A stretch of 64,000 nucleotides of DNA from Klebsormidium nitens (GCA_000708835.1 DF237075.1:98956-162955), one strand, 5' to 3'; numbered from the stretch's first letter, positions 13,490 to 26,000 are shown. Notes: generated from the letters alone by a model not told the origin. Numbers and translations: made by a program.

Positions 13490-14280
13490 TGTTGCTACTT
13501 TCTTATCTTTAGCGAACCAAGGTTTAGCTTTAGCTGTCCACTTATCTATCTAGAATGCAGTGACAGCTCGCCGGCCGCCTGCCTAGAGGTCCAACAGTAG
13601 GCAGGGAGGGCGTCTGATGCAGCCATGTTGGTCGCTGCATCTGCAATGTACGACAGTGACAACCTCACAGTCACAGTCACAGTGGCAGCCTCAAACGCCC
13701 TTGATGTTCCGTTGGGACGCACGACGCCGCCATTGCACGGAACTTTCAAGATCAGACACCAGCTTCCTTCTCCGCATCGGAAGTGGCTCTGCCAGAGCCC
13801 GACTCTGACTCTGAGGCTGAGGCCTGCATGTGCCATATGCGGCGGTCAACGCACTCACTGTCAGCCGTCAAGTTCAAGTCTTGCGCAATGCGCAGGCCAA
13901 GACTGACAGCGCACGTTCGAAGTTCCGAGGATGCAGGCGCAGAATCCAAGCCGGTGACCCCGGGTTGTAGCCCCGGGCGTAGTATCACCCCAAAATTGCC
14001 CAAATGCTGAAAGGCCTTGCATGGGCCCTCCGTTCGGGGCCCCTACCGCCAGTGGGACGGGCCGCTACCGACTAGGTAGTCGAGGCTTGCGCCTGGGCGG
14101 GGAAGCCAGAAACATCCTGGGGCAAACTACCGGCTGCCGCACCAGCCGACATTGACGGGTTCACTTCCGGCCATTCATTTGATTTGAAGGTCGATGATTG
14201 GGTCCAATCTTGTTCGAGAGTCCCCGGGCGCGACTCGTTTTCCATAACCCAGGGTTTCGCCGCTTTGAAAACTGCCAGAC

Positions 14281-14288
14281 TATATAAG
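14281..14288 (+). promoter_or_regulatory. Candidate TATA box
   Basis: TATATAAG occurs 48 bases before the ATG of a 48-residue ORF, a plausible distance for a plant TATA element. No other promoter element was identified. Confidence 0.3.
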
Positions 14289-14335
14289 TAACCCTACCGG
14301 TCTAAGTTGGCACGTCAGCAGGCAGGGAGAAAGTT

Positions 14336-14482
14336 ATGTCCGGGAGGAAAGCAGCTCTGAAATCCGAGCCTCGCGGCCAATCATTGCCTCATGGAAACGG
14401 TCGCGGTAACGCTCAAAAAGAGGTCAGCTTTGAGAGTTTGTTGAACGAAAATGATTCCGCTCGAACTCATCAAGGTCCATGA
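14336..14482 (+). CDS. Small ORF downstream of a TATA box, unknown
   Basis: A 48-residue frame begins with MSGRKAALKSEPRG and contains a less basic stretch, VSFESLLNEND. It could be a complete small protein or the first exon of a split gene (possible donors near 14424 and 14474). I could not find a convincing following exon before the MITE at 15235. I do not recognise the product. Confidence 0.25.
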   Translation: MSGRKAALKSEPRGQSLPHGNGRGNAQKEVSFESLLNENDSARTHQGP

Positions 14483-15234
14483 AGGCATTGAAGGGTTAAA
14501 CTGGGACGGGTGGGGTTAGCCTGGGGGTTAGGGTGGGTACGGGTGCGGAGCGTGTAAACTTTGGGTTTAGGTTTTTAGTTAGGCGCTTACCCTTCATAGA
14601 ATCGAGAGTTACACGAAAATGTAGCATGGATGAATCGGCGGGCAATAATTGCTAGTAGGTATGTCGTGACCCGTCATGGCCATGATCAGGGAATCAGGAT
14701 CGATATGACTCAAGTAAGAATTCTTAATACCGTACGGTCACCCATGATTTCGGCAAAAAATAAATAATTATTTGGCCGGCTGAAATTTTCAGAAATTATC
14801 TTGGGGCGATAATGGTTCGATAATGGTTATTTTAGCAGGTAACGTCGAGCCTGCTGAAAGGAATAAAAGTTTCATAATCAACTATTTTGCGTCGAAGGTG
14901 CCGAAATCAAATACAGGTACGGTAGGTAAGCCAAGACAATAACAAGCTCCGCCTAACAATAAAACTCCTAACCCAGAAACATGCCTGCTCCGCAACCAGA
15001 CCCGCCCTATCCACCAGACTATTAAACCGTGCCCGACCCAGTGCGGTTAGGTACCTTATAAAATGTTACTTATAGTATGTCCATGAATCATGCATCTCGG
15101 CTTATTGGAAGGTGGGTTTTGCAGAGTAAGTTGTAACCATGCGAAGTTAATGTCCGTACGAAAAGCTTCATGACCCTCCGTACAGTGACACTCATGAGAT
15201 GCATGGGGCGAATTGACGCGATCATGATGTCATG

Positions 15235-15461
15235 CAGGGGTTCTAGCGGGGCGCCATGCAAACGGGGCGCAGAGCGCCCCCGGGCAGATCCTGGCGTCCC
15301 CGGGCGACAGCCCGGGGCGCCAGAGCGCCCCGGCTCGAAGCGCCGACGGCCGAGGCCCTGTCTGGCCTGGGCAGGGGCGGCCGGCCGCGCCCCGGGGTCG
15401 CGGAGGGGCGCCCCGGGGCGGAGCCCGAGCGCCTCCGGGCAAATTCCTGCCAGAACCCCTG
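15235..15461. mobile_element. hAT-like MITE, very GC-rich
   Basis: A 227-bp element starts CAGGGGTTCTAGC and ends with the inverse, GCCAGAACCCCTG (12 of 13 positions match). It is flanked by near-identical 8-bp direct repeats, ATGTCATG (15227-15234) and ATGTCAGG (15462-15469). CAGGG termini plus an 8-bp target duplication are hallmarks of hAT transposons. The interior is almost entirely G+C and full of small palindromes (GGGGCGCC/GGCGCCCC). There is no transposase frame, so it is non-autonomous. Confidence 0.75.
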
Positions 15462-15550
15462 ATGTCAGGTATCCTGAGCGTGTCGACTTCCACGTGGCAA
15501 TCTTAATGCTTATATAGATTTAAAAGCTGCTGTGCGAGCATCCCGCTGCT

Positions 15551-15654
15551 GGTGAGATGGCCGAGTGGTCTAAGGCGCTGGTTTTAGGACACGCAGCTCA
15601 GCGTGAAACGCACCAGTCCAGAAATGGGCGTGGGTTCAAATCCCACTCTCGCCA
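15551..15654 (+). tRNA. tRNA-Leu(UAG) with a 22-nt intron
   Basis: A class II tRNA. The acceptor stem is GGTGAGA/TCTCGCC with discriminator A. The anticodon stem is CTGGT/ACCAG, with anticodon TAG at 15585-15587. The T arm is GTGGG-TTCAAAT-CCCAC, and there is an extended variable arm. A 22-nt intron (15589-15610) sits directly after position 37, the canonical place for eukaryotic nuclear tRNA introns. Internal A and B boxes serve as the promoter. Confidence 0.92.
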
Positions 15655-16902
15655 GATGCAGAACTTCCCGTTCCGTGCACTGCCCAACCTCCTTTTAGCT
15701 ACCGTATCACCGCCCTTTCTTTTACACTTAAAATCGGGGGGGCTGCCGCCCCCCCGAGCCCCCCCGCTCCCTCCTCCTCTGGAGGTCTTAGCGTCGTTGC
15801 ACGAAAGTGGACCATAATTGTCGCTGAGTAGCTATAGAGTCGAGGTGGCAGTCGCGCCATCAGGGCCCCATCAGGGTTTTTCATGTGAGTCCCGGGACGG
15901 TTTTTCATGTGAGGCCTCATGGTGGATTAGTTATTTACTTGAGATCAACCTGGTATACTTCTTGGACATTGGTAAGTTAACGGATACTTTTCATTGCGAT
16001 GCCCATGAGGCGATGCCCTTGCAGTGACAAGGCATGGGGCCAATACGGCCGGCAAGACCGGCTCCCAAGAAACAATGTAATGAGGGATATGGCGCGCAAA
16101 GATTGCCATCATGTCCCAAATGACAGGAAGCGCGTGTATGCATCCAAGTCCTATCGTTAGCATGCCTAGTAGCATTTGCTTGTAACGTCCGCCTTCATAC
16201 GGTTATTGCCCCGTTATTGCCAATGCCTAAACAATGTGAAGTGCTCGTGAACTTTGTGCCAGTCTTTTATGTTCAATGACTAGCTCAGCTCTAATTCCGT
16301 ATCGGCCACTGCTTTACAAATTGTATTGTGGACCCCTGCAACATGTATCATGTGGACCCCTACTAAGGTAGCTGCCATCATTGCCAATATGTATATTCGA
16401 AACCAAGCAGAGTCCATATATAACTCCAAACACATTCAATGATTGCCAGGATCAAAAGCCTTGGTTGGGCTTTGCAAATCGAGCATGTGCGAAAGAGCTC
16501 AAGACAACGCGATTGCTCACATGATTACTGGCGGGTGGGTGTGAGAAGGAAACCGAAATCGATGCTATACTTGCATTCGAATATATGACGGGTGCGGCAC
16601 ACAATTTCGTATCAAATCACGTGCCTAGCTATCCAGAACAACATGCAACAGCTTGTGGATTACGGTGCCAAGGCTTAAAGCTTGCATGACATGATTACCA
16701 TGGTGATTTTCTGATAACGGAAACGAAACTTGATATTACCGGCATGCTATCTCCGTTTACTAGTGCAGAGCACGGACAGGCAATTGAAAACTTGTCGTTT
16801 ACCTGGATAATGTCGTGGAACTTTGGTAGGAGGCCTCAAGCTCATTATAGAATATTTTTGACTGGGGCGGTTTCCATCCTACTTGTCGACGTGTCTTCTT
16901 TA
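15655..16902. other. Intergenic, nothing recognised
   Basis: This lies between tRNA-Leu and the 3' end of the O-methyltransferase. A C/G-homopolymer-rich patch lies at 15737-15780, and TTTTTCATGTGAG is repeated at about 15877 and 15901. No coding frame is supported. Confidence 0.5.
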
Positions 16903-19034
16903 TCAAAGTAGTTGCGCCTCAATAATGCTAGCCATAGGAACAACATTACAGAGCTTTGTCAAGCGGAGACCGGATCTTTTTAGCAACTCCTCAAAGCTCG
17001 TCCTTGTCCGCTCTCGTCCATTTACCATTGCTAGCATACTAAGATCCGAGACTAACTTGGGGATTAACAGCCCATCTGGACAAGAATCTTCTATGACAAA
17101 GTCGACAATGATCAGTCTTGACTTATTATGCATGATCGTGCATGCATTTCTTAGGATCTCCACACACTCTTCATCGCCCCAATCATGTAAAATGCGCTTC
17201 AAAATTACTGCGTCTGCTGTAGCCACCCGCTCAAAGCTCTTGGAATCGAATAGATCGCCTGGGACGAATCTGACAGACTTGTTTCCAGACTTCGAGTTCT
17301 TCAAAGCGGCGTCAATCACACTCTGCCGCTCAAAGATGACAGTCTCTAGATGGGGATGCCGGTCGACTAGGTGCCTAACAATGGTCCCATTGCCTCCACC
17401 GATGTCGACCACCGTCCTGCAGTGGATAAAAGCATTTCTTATGCTCATTAGAACGAGAAACTCCGGAGAGAAAAGATTGACGGCTGATTCCGTCCTCCGA
17501 AGACTCGCACTTGCAACGACCTCTAGGGAATCAAAGTGCGGCCGACAGATTGTCGAAGCCGCTTCTGTCGACCTAGAGTGTCAATAAAAGAGAAGTCCCG
17601 GAATTGAGCAAATCTTAAATCCTTCATTGCGCGAAAGTTACAGCGGATTGATGTGTTGCAAACAGAGCACAATCTGGGAGATAGGTGTGGAGAAATGCTC
17701 GTGCTCGACTCTAGCTTCACTCTACTCCAGATGAAGGAACAGGATTGAATCCATACTTTGTCCATCGTCGAAATGGGCTGTTATTTGAATCGAAACGCGC
17801 TTGAATACCCACCTTATGCGCTTCCAGTTCACCGCCTCGGCCAGCGCGTACTTCTCCCTCACGCTCATGACCTCCATCATTTCGTCGAACCGCGCGCCTT
17901 TCTCGGGGTGCTGCGTGTACCACTGCCACAGGTCCTTGCCCGCCGAGTGCTCGAAGCCCGCCCCCCCTTTCCGGAGAGCGGCGTCCAGGGCGCCCCAGCC
18001 GAGCTGGTGATCTTGGGGGTCGTTCATGGTGAGGACGCACGAACGGAGCGACCAGCCGGTGCGGTCCGGAACCAGGGTGCGCCCAAGCCTGTGGCAATGC
18101 GGGAGGAGTCATGAGAAGTTGGGGCCAGAGAAGTGTGTCAAAATATAGCGGACAAGTATGCGATGATGAGGTTGAGATGAGTCGACTTCCACGAGAAGCG
18201 ACCGGTGTATTTAGAATTGCGAGTAGACTTACGAGAAATTCGTGAAAATAAGGGAAAGAGGGTTGTGTCAGGAAGATCAGGAGGCTGTACACGCAATGTA
18301 CAGCCTGACTCCAAACACACACTACACACTTGGTGAAGCGTGCAAAACACATTGAGACAACAAAGACGAGTCTCAGATCAGGCTAGGAAGCCCGCCGCAC
18401 TTGGAGAATACCAGTTCAAATACCGCCAGTCTTACGCCAGGTATCCAGAACTGATCAGACCCTGCGCATTCAGCCTGCCAGCTTGGACTCGAGCCCTCCA
18501 GGCCTCTGGTCGATCCGAAGTATCATAGGTTCTACGGGTCCTTCTCCGGGCTTTGTTTGACACACAACTATGCACCATCTGGTCGATATAATGGGGCCAC
18601 TTTTCAACCATGAGAGGTTGATGAAGATGATGCTCAGACACTTGCAGCACGTCGTCGATTGTCCTTTCTTCCTCACAGCTTGATACGAATCAGGTGTGCC
18701 TTTGAAATTGCAGCGCAATCAAACTTGTCAAGATCTTCAAGCCAGAGCAGGCGCCAGTTTCCTCCCAGTTGACCAACCTGGTTGGAGAGAAGCGCCCCTT
18801 CTTGTCCATCTTGTACACGCCCAGCGAGGCCAAGAACCGCATCATGCGGTACAGGTGGGGCACGTGCACCGGTTCTGGCAGAGCAGCGGCGATCTCCTCC
18901 GCAGTGGCGGCGCCGAGGTCAGCGAGAATGTTTGGCACCCCCGCTTGAGTGACGACGTAGAGCACCCGGGGCGGGACGAAGGCCATGGTCAGAACCAACA
19001 TCTGCAGCAACAGACCGCCCTTGTGTCGATTCAT
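16903..19034 (-). CDS. SAM-dependent O-methyltransferase, plant COMT/ASMT-like
   Basis: Three exons, 19034-18778, 18088-17813 and 17572-16903, join in matching phases to 400 residues. The N-terminal exon gives the winged-helix dimerisation domain (GVPNILADLG, HLYRMMRFLASLGVY). The middle exon continues it, through LGRTLVP and WQWYTQHPE. The last exon holds the Rossmann fold with SAM motif VVDIGGGNG, acidic FERQSVI, VPGDLFD and the catalytic-base segment KRILHDWGDEEC, whose histidine matches that of COMT-type enzymes. Such enzymes methylate phenolic or indolic hydroxyls in the cytosol. The exact substrate cannot be read from sequence. It is slightly longer than the usual 350-370 residues. Confidence 0.88.
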
Positions 19035-19451
19035 TTTAGAAATCCAATGTTCAACAGTGTAGCGATAGAATGTGAGAATGCGGAGGGAAGCCTTCTCTCG
19101 GCTGCCAGGTTCTGGCCAAGATGAGGGACTTCAGTTCGAAAGTCTTGTCATAGAATGTTGAGGAAGGAGACCCTGTTGACAGTTGACACAGCCCAGCTCG
19201 CCGTACTATGTCTGAACGAATCTGACTAGACCCACTCGAGAATCTGCCAGAGCGCAGTTAACTTGGTCAGAGATGCGAAGGAAGGGGCTAAAATAGAACG
19301 AGAAGCCTCCGTCACGATGAACTTGGATTCCACCTCCACTACATCTTACTGGCATTTTGAATGCACGATAAGATGCTGTCAACATAACATGGCAGAAGCG
19401 CAGCCATACATTAAACTACTTAATTACCGCCAGCAAACTCTAAATGGGCAT

Positions 19452-19747
19452 TCAAACAACATCCAATGGGTGCGAAACGGTCTGCATGCAAAGCCCCCAA
19501 GCAGCACATCTTGTTGACTTTTCTTGTTGCAACTCTTGCAACTTCTGCAACTCACCTGTATGTCCACAGGCACAAGCCATTGCGCCACAGCTTGTCCAAC
19601 GATGAATGCATGTGAGAGGCCCCACATCAGCCATGAGCGTCCAGGCTGGCCAAACAATCTTCCTCCCAACCAAAGCAGCACGTACAAGCTGAAGCATGTG
19701 ACAAACCCATAGGCGAACTGACCCAGGAGCTCCGGCGCCACAAACAT
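19452..19747 (-). CDS. Possible small two-exon membrane protein
   Basis: An ATG at 19747 opens a hydrophobic exon (19747-19556) ending at a good GTGAG donor. A CAG acceptor leads to a 30-nt final exon (19481-19452) that keeps frame and ends in TGA, giving 73 residues. It has two hydrophobic stretches, the first around GFVTCFSLYVLLWLGG and the second around WGLSHAFIVGQAVAQWL. I do not recognise the family. The open frame extends upstream of this ATG, so the start is uncertain, and it could instead be the 3' end of a longer gene. Confidence 0.33.
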
Positions 19748-20211
19748 AGCTTCTTTGACTTTTAGCGCTAGAAAAAGAGCGAGGCGACAAGAAATCCGGT
19801 TGAGGCTACCGTACAATGACTTCCCACTCTTTCCACAGATAAACAGGAAGCCAGACGGAGAGCATGGCCTGGACTCGGAGGGGCTGGGGCAAGAAAGAGA
19901 ACGCTTGCATTGATCGAAGTTTCTGATCTGATTGAAGTGACACCCCGACATTGACACCACGCCAACTTCTTGATGGAAATCTCTCTAGAAGGCGGCTTCA
20001 GTGTCAAACTTATCTTCTCAGAACCCAAGTTTTCTGACATTGACAGACTTTTGAAGACAATGCGCAAACCGAGCAGGACCAAAGTTGAAGTTCAAAGGGA
20101 GGAGTGCGAAGATTCAGAGGGCGCCAGTGGCAGGAGGGGCATATTTGCAGCGTTGCGAGTTTCTTCCCCTGGTGCTTGAAGCTTTTCAAATTTACACGAG
20201 TGTTTGTCGCC

Positions 20212-22198
20212 ATGGCAGCGGCAATTGCAAGCAAAGGTTTGCTGAGCGGGGGTCAGCTGGCGGCAGGAGCGGTTCCTGTTCAACAGAGCAGGCGCTGTTC
20301 GCAGGGGCAGCCGACGCTGCCGGCATTGCAGGCTGGGAATTACTCTGGGTTGAGGGGGCTGAGTCTAGTACCGACCAGGCAAATGAGGGTTGAATCCAGA
20401 CGTGAGTATCATGAGGAATGTTGAGCACAGCAGTACACCTCCATCTTGGTGTACCACTAGCTTTTATGCAATGGAAGATTTCAAAGGGTTTTGCAAGGGT
20501 ATTGACACTCAGCGTCCTTCAGGAGCCTGTTCCTGACAAGCTGCCACAATTGCTGTTCTACTTTTATGCGCGGCCGCATCTGCACAGCACCACCTAATCT
20601 ACTCTCTAATTGTCTGCTTCTGTTAGACGTTGCCTCAGAAGCTAGTCATCATGTGGTCTTTACAATTCACCCCGGCATTGTAGTAAGCGCTGGTACTACG
20701 GTCTGGCGCGTTACATCTGCACGATTAACCCTGAGCTTCATCTACAATGTGTGAACCGATGGTCACAAGAAACGTTTCAGGCAGAATTGCAAAGGGTTCA
20801 TTTCAAAAGTTGGCTCTTGGCAGCGACATCTTGTAAGGGGGCCTCCTCAGCTTGTGACCTCTCTTACCACTCTTGGATTCAATATGCTCAACCAACTTCA
20901 ACCTCAGCGCACCATCTCGCAAGCCTTCTGCTCAGACTCAGTCAACCAATTTTGTAACCCCTCTGCAGGCCGCCTTGCCCCCGGCATCTCCTGCCAGCTT
21001 TCCTCCTCTCCCCATTGGCCCCTCGCCGTTGTGTCCACCCTCGCCACCCCCTTCGACCTCCACGCAGCTCCCCTAAGCCTAGACCTCCCGCCCCTAAACC
21101 CCGTCTATGGCGAAGTCGGCGCCGTCCTCGAGCTCAGCGTACAGCTCATCTACTTGCTGGGGCTGCTAGCGCTCCTGGGAACCGGCAGTTTCCTGGTGGT
21201 ACGTCAGGTCTTGATCCGGCGCGAGCTTGAGAACGCGGCCAAGGATTTGCAGGACCGTGTGCGCATGGGAATCGCGTCGGCGGAGGAGTACTTTGAGCTG
21301 GGGGCGGTCATGCTGCGCAAGCGGCTGTACATCCAGGCCAACAGGTACCTGGAGCAGGCGATCCAGAAGTGGGAGGGGGACCCCGAGGAGCTCGCACAGG
21401 TAAGAGTCTCATCACTCTAGTTGTCATGCTTCTGTTTCTCTGGCGATGCCATGAGGGGTGTCTCTCTGTGTAGTTTGCAAGAGAAGCGGTCTCCAGTGGC
21501 AGAGTCAGAGTGCGTGTCTGCTGGTCAAGTACTGCGCCAGTCTGAAGCAAGAAGGTGGTGATGCGTCGTGCAATGAGGCAAGCTGTCTCAAGGACTGCAG
21601 GAAGCGAGCGGTGCCTCTCCTAAGGCTAAACGGGCAATCTCGTTACACAAGCCGTGCTTCAAAGGGGAGGGAAAGTTTCAATTCAGCTTCATGTGTCGTC
21701 ATGAAGGCTCTGAGTGCAGAGCTTCAAAAAAAAACTTGCTTTCACGTTCTTGTCGTTGTCTTGTTCTCGTCTATCTCCCCTGATGAGAGTACAAGGCATC
21801 AATCGATGTTGCATCCTGATAAAAGAGACGTCTGATGAGCTCGGATATTCTTGAACCCATCATTTCTTGAGGATTGACAGCATGCAACTCATACTTTTGT
21901 GCTGACCTTGGCTTTTCTTTTGCAGGTTTACAATGCGCTTGGGTTCTCTTACACCAAGGAGACACGATATGACGAGGCTGTTGCTCAGTTTGAGAAGGCC
22001 CTTCGATTGCAACCAGGTTACGTGACTGCCCGCAATAACTTGGGAGATGCATACGAGCAGGCGAAGCAGATTGAGAAGGCCCTACAAGCCTACGAGCAAG
22101 CTCTGCGGTATGATCCGAACAACAATCTGGCCAAGGATAAGGTGGAGGCGTTGAGGCGGAGAGTAGACCGGAGGAAAGGGGTGACGTCAGAATCTTGA
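20212..22198 (+). CDS. PYG7: PYG7/Ycf37-like TPR photosystem I assembly protein
   Basis: Three exons, 20212-20401, 20969-21399 and 21926-22198, all in phase, encode 297 residues, close to the roughly 300 of plant PYG7. The N-terminus is rich in Ala/Ser/Arg and lacks acidic residues, as expected of a plastid transit peptide. A membrane helix lies at about 117-141 ([19 protein letters not shown]). Then come tetratricopeptide repeats, including [18 protein letters not shown] and YNALGFSY...[18 protein letters not shown]. In cyanobacteria and plants, Ycf37/PYG7 sits on thylakoids and is needed for PSI assembly. The assignment rests on the helix-TPR architecture and motif similarity. Confidence 0.85.
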
Positions 22199-23067
22199 GC
22201 ACTTCTTTAAAGTCACTATCCATTTTGCCTGACTTGGTTTCATTGCGTGGAGCATGGATTGAGAACTTTTGAAACGCGTCACTCAAGTTCGGACGCTGGC
22301 CCCCTAACATGGTTACCCCATTTTGGAGGTAGCACTCTGCAAACCAAGTCACTCCTTAAGGCTCAATCAAGCATCCGTCTCAGTCTTTTCATTAGTCTGC
22401 CCGGCCCAGGCAACGGAAAAGCTTTTTCAATATGCAAAGAGCATCTTCATCTTGCCATGATCATATCAGCACTGAGTCGCACATACCGTTGCCCAAACTC
22501 AACATCAATAGAATGGAATGCTCGCATTTGTGTTCGATTCGATCGGCGCAGATCAGATGTATACGCATATACGCGACTCTTGAAACCGCTGAGAAGCCAT
22601 GCGTGTTTGCGTGAATGTGCGGCCTGCACCATGCGCCATATATGTGATCGTTGTGCCCGCGGCCAGGGCCGCCCACAGCGCGTGCGCCCCCGGCCGCAAC
22701 TTGGGTATCATGCAGGACCCCTAGCCGGGCTGCCCATCATTATTGGTTCGATGATAACCTCGACGAGGCAGGGTATCATGACTGCAGATGAATCACCCTC
22801 AGTAGATACGGCCAATCAGCACCTAGCATGCACGATTCTCGAGTACTCATGTCAAGCAACAGCTTAGCTCTGCGATCATCCTATTGAAGGCTTTTGGCGG
22901 GCGAGAGCTTCCATGATCTGCATGTTTCAGTACCACTTTGGGAGTGCCAGAGTGACAGGCTCTTGACCAAAGAACATACAAACATACAATCAACCGCAGC
23001 CGTTTGCTGAACCCACAACAGTTTTTCGAGACATAGGCCCAGCCTCTTGGGGTCGGAAGGGGGCGCC
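22199..23067. other. Convergent intergenic spacer
   Basis: Space between the ends of PYG7 (+) and LEO1 (-). No coding frame, RNA gene or clear repeat is supported. A GC-rich patch occurs near 22658-22700. Confidence 0.5.
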
Positions 23068-26000
23068 CTAATCATCCTCATCGCTGTCCGTCATGACGAC
23101 TCTCCGACCCCCCGCTTTCTTGCCCGTGCTTTTCCGCGCGGGCGGTTCTTCAACTTCTTTCGCCCGTTGCTTGGCCCGCTTCTTTTGCTCCTTGGCCTCT
23201 TCTTCCGAGTCCTCGTACTTGTCCTCCTCTTCCGAGAAGATGTCCTCCTCCTCTTCCTCCTCTTCGCTGTCCGTCTCGAGCTCCCTCCCACCTGCACCCA
23301 AGAATGGAAAACCCGTCAGCGAAGGCACAGCTTCCGCACGGGCTTTGCTGCCTCTTTACACAAGGGCTGACTGCGGTTGCAGCTGAGAAACTCGTCACAG
23401 AAACTGAATCTGCACAAGGGTCGATGCATTCTGCTTCTGTTCAGAGCGGCAGACTGTGGCTGCAGCCGGGTTAAAGTCGCCACAGAGACCGAAGTCGCAC
23501 ATGGGTCGATGTCGAATCGCTACACATTGTACCAGCAGCCGTGAAGCTCCCCTTACCGCCTGCCCCGCTAGTCTTCTGACATCATCCCCTTGCACGAATA
23601 CATCAACAGCCGTCGAGCTTGGATGAGCTTGTTCAAGCGCATCCTAAATACGACGTAAGAGCGACACGTGAACCCAAAGTCCACACAGAACCTTCATAGT
23701 AACCCAGCTTCGTAACGGGCAAACTAAATAGCGGACCGATCGCTGCCTCCTTTCGCGCTGCCAGCCCTCACCTCGGCTTTTCTTCCTCGGCGGCTCCCTT
23801 GCGGCCGGCCGCGACTCCCGCTTCGCCCGGATGATCCGCTGCTCCGCCTCCTCTTCGCGCGCCATCCGCTCCTCAAAGTCTCGCCGCCGCCGGTCCGCCC
23901 GGCCGCCGCCGTCTTCGTCGTCCTGCCAAGGAGGGCAAACTTGCCGTCAGCTTACGGAAACCTGCCGACACTGGAGCACGGAAAACCTTCCAGAAAGATT
24001 TTAAGGAGGCTTCGACAGAAGCTGCCTCGTCCTGGCGGTCGTTTCTTGAATGAAGCTTTCTTTCCTTTCGATGCTCGATCAGTTCGCCACACGTGGTTCT
24101 GGTGGGCCCTGGGAGTTGAGATGGTCGCAGGGGCAAACCAGAGCGTTCGAACATAATCGCTGCATTTCCATGCTCGTATGCTCAGACTCTGAGCTATGTC
24201 GAGCAGGCCTGATGCGGGGGGAGTGACCAATCGTGCTGTCCACTCGTTCGGGCATATTTTCACGACATCCGTCTCGATGCATGGAGCCGTCAAAGAGGCG
24301 TTTGACATCCGAAGCATCCAACCGCACCCTGGACTTCGAGAATCACATACGCCTTGTTGATACTGCTGGTTCAGCTCCAACTCGAAACAAAGTCGTCCAC
24401 AATCAAATCCCAGGCTTGACGCCTTCCTTTGTCCAAGACACAACCAATCGTGGGCACGTGTAACCGTCTCACCGACTCCTCCAGCTCCTCCAAATAGTCC
24501 GGGTTCAGCGCCCTCGGCGCATCCCTGTCCCTGCTGTACGTATCGTACTCTCCAGCGAACTTGCGCATGTGCCGGTCCTGCCGCCGCGCCAGGTTCTCTG
24601 AGGCCTCCACCCGGTCTTGCTCCGCCTGCGACGCAGAAGGGTTCCTTCAGAATTTGTCTGCGTGCTGCGGTCCGTCAGTAACCGGAACAAAGAAGACCCA
24701 CCGCCGAGATAAAGTCGTCTGCCCTTCTCATCGCTTGCTAGAAAAACTCGGGAGGAGTCGCTCGGTTGTGCGGTCCTACAGATACTTAGTGTTGACTGGT
24801 CCAACGCCGAGGAGACTTCTCGCGTTTTCGTAAAAGAGTGGTCACAGACCATTCGACGGGTCAGGCGCCGCTGAATCGGAGGCGCTCCGTTTGCTGAACC
24901 TGTTGCAGAAACTCGGCTCCGCTTCGCTCGGCTTCACACTTGCCAACGACAATAAGCGGAACGCTCGCGAAAGACTGAAAGCTGCACCCCGTCGTAACGA
25001 CAAGGACTTTACTGCAACCTTGCCGAAAAGGACCAGGAAAAAAGTAGCTCTCATGACGCCTTTCAAAAAATAAATAACAAAACTGCTTCAGCGCCAAAGG
25101 TCTCTCAATGTTGCTTTCTGTCTTACCAGTTGCCTGCTACTAATGTCTCACTTTTCTGCTCTTCGGCCAGATCCGCGAACAGCACGCTTGAAATATACAC
25201 AGTAGTCTATCGAGCCCTCTGCATAAAGTACTTGAAGCCTCGTAGCAGAAAGTGACTACATCTCCAAATCACCCATTCGACCTTTCGTCGCAGCTTGAAA
25301 GCATTTGCATGCTCCACAACACCAATTCTAAGTTCCATAGCGGAAAGCGACTGCGTGTTCCCCATCGCCCATCTGAACATTCATAGCGGAAAATGACTGC
25401 ATGCCCCACACGAGTGTCGTCAACGAGATTGACTGCTTGCCCCACATCACCCACTTGGACCACGTGGCGGAGAAATGCGACTACATGCCCCGGTAAATCC
25501 GGCTCACCTTTTCCCGCGCCAGTTTCTCCTTCTCGGGGTCCACGGTGGTGGCGACCGTCTTGACCTTGTACACCTTCTTGTGCTTGCTGTCCACCAGCTG
25601 CGTCAGCTTGCGGTGCGACTTGCTGTCCAGGCTGCTCGGCATCAGCCGCATCTTCCACACCAGCTTGCCCTGACCCTGTAGTAACCCCTGTAACGCAACA
25701 CACACAAATCTTATTAATTCAGCTCCAAGGAATTCACATAAGCAGCCTTTGTTCGAAGCTTAAGGAAAATGGCCATGCCCGTCGCTAGAGAGGCCGGGTT
25801 TCTGCTCAGCGGCCTTCGTTGCAAGAATTTGGGACCCGTGCCTATTCTCAGAGCGGCCAGGAATAGGCTCAATCCGCGCTTCGTCCCGAGGGTTAGAAAA
25901 CCGTGCCCATTGCTTGAGCGACTGAACTCCTGCTTCCTTGCCCCTGCGGCGGGTGGTGTGTGCGAGAAGGAAGCATTTGCCGTGCCATCGAGAAAGTAAT

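Larger units (their letters stand above)
13490..15234. other. Upstream region of CSLA, mostly non-coding
   Basis: Apart from the small TATA-associated ORF, no gene was recognised. Near 13665-13682 there is a short CACAGT tandem run. Around 14750-14780 the sequence is A+T-rich (AATAAATAATTATTT). It probably includes the CSLA promoter on the minus strand. Confidence 0.5.

Noticed and set aside
14500-14580. GGTTAGGG/GGTTTAGG-like words suggesting telomeric repeat
   Set aside because: Only a few irregular copies, not a tandem array.
16883-17587. 234-codon ORF on the plus strand
   Set aside because: It lies opposite the methyltransferase Rossmann exon, which has clear SAM and catalytic motifs. 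The plus-strand translation shows no domain.
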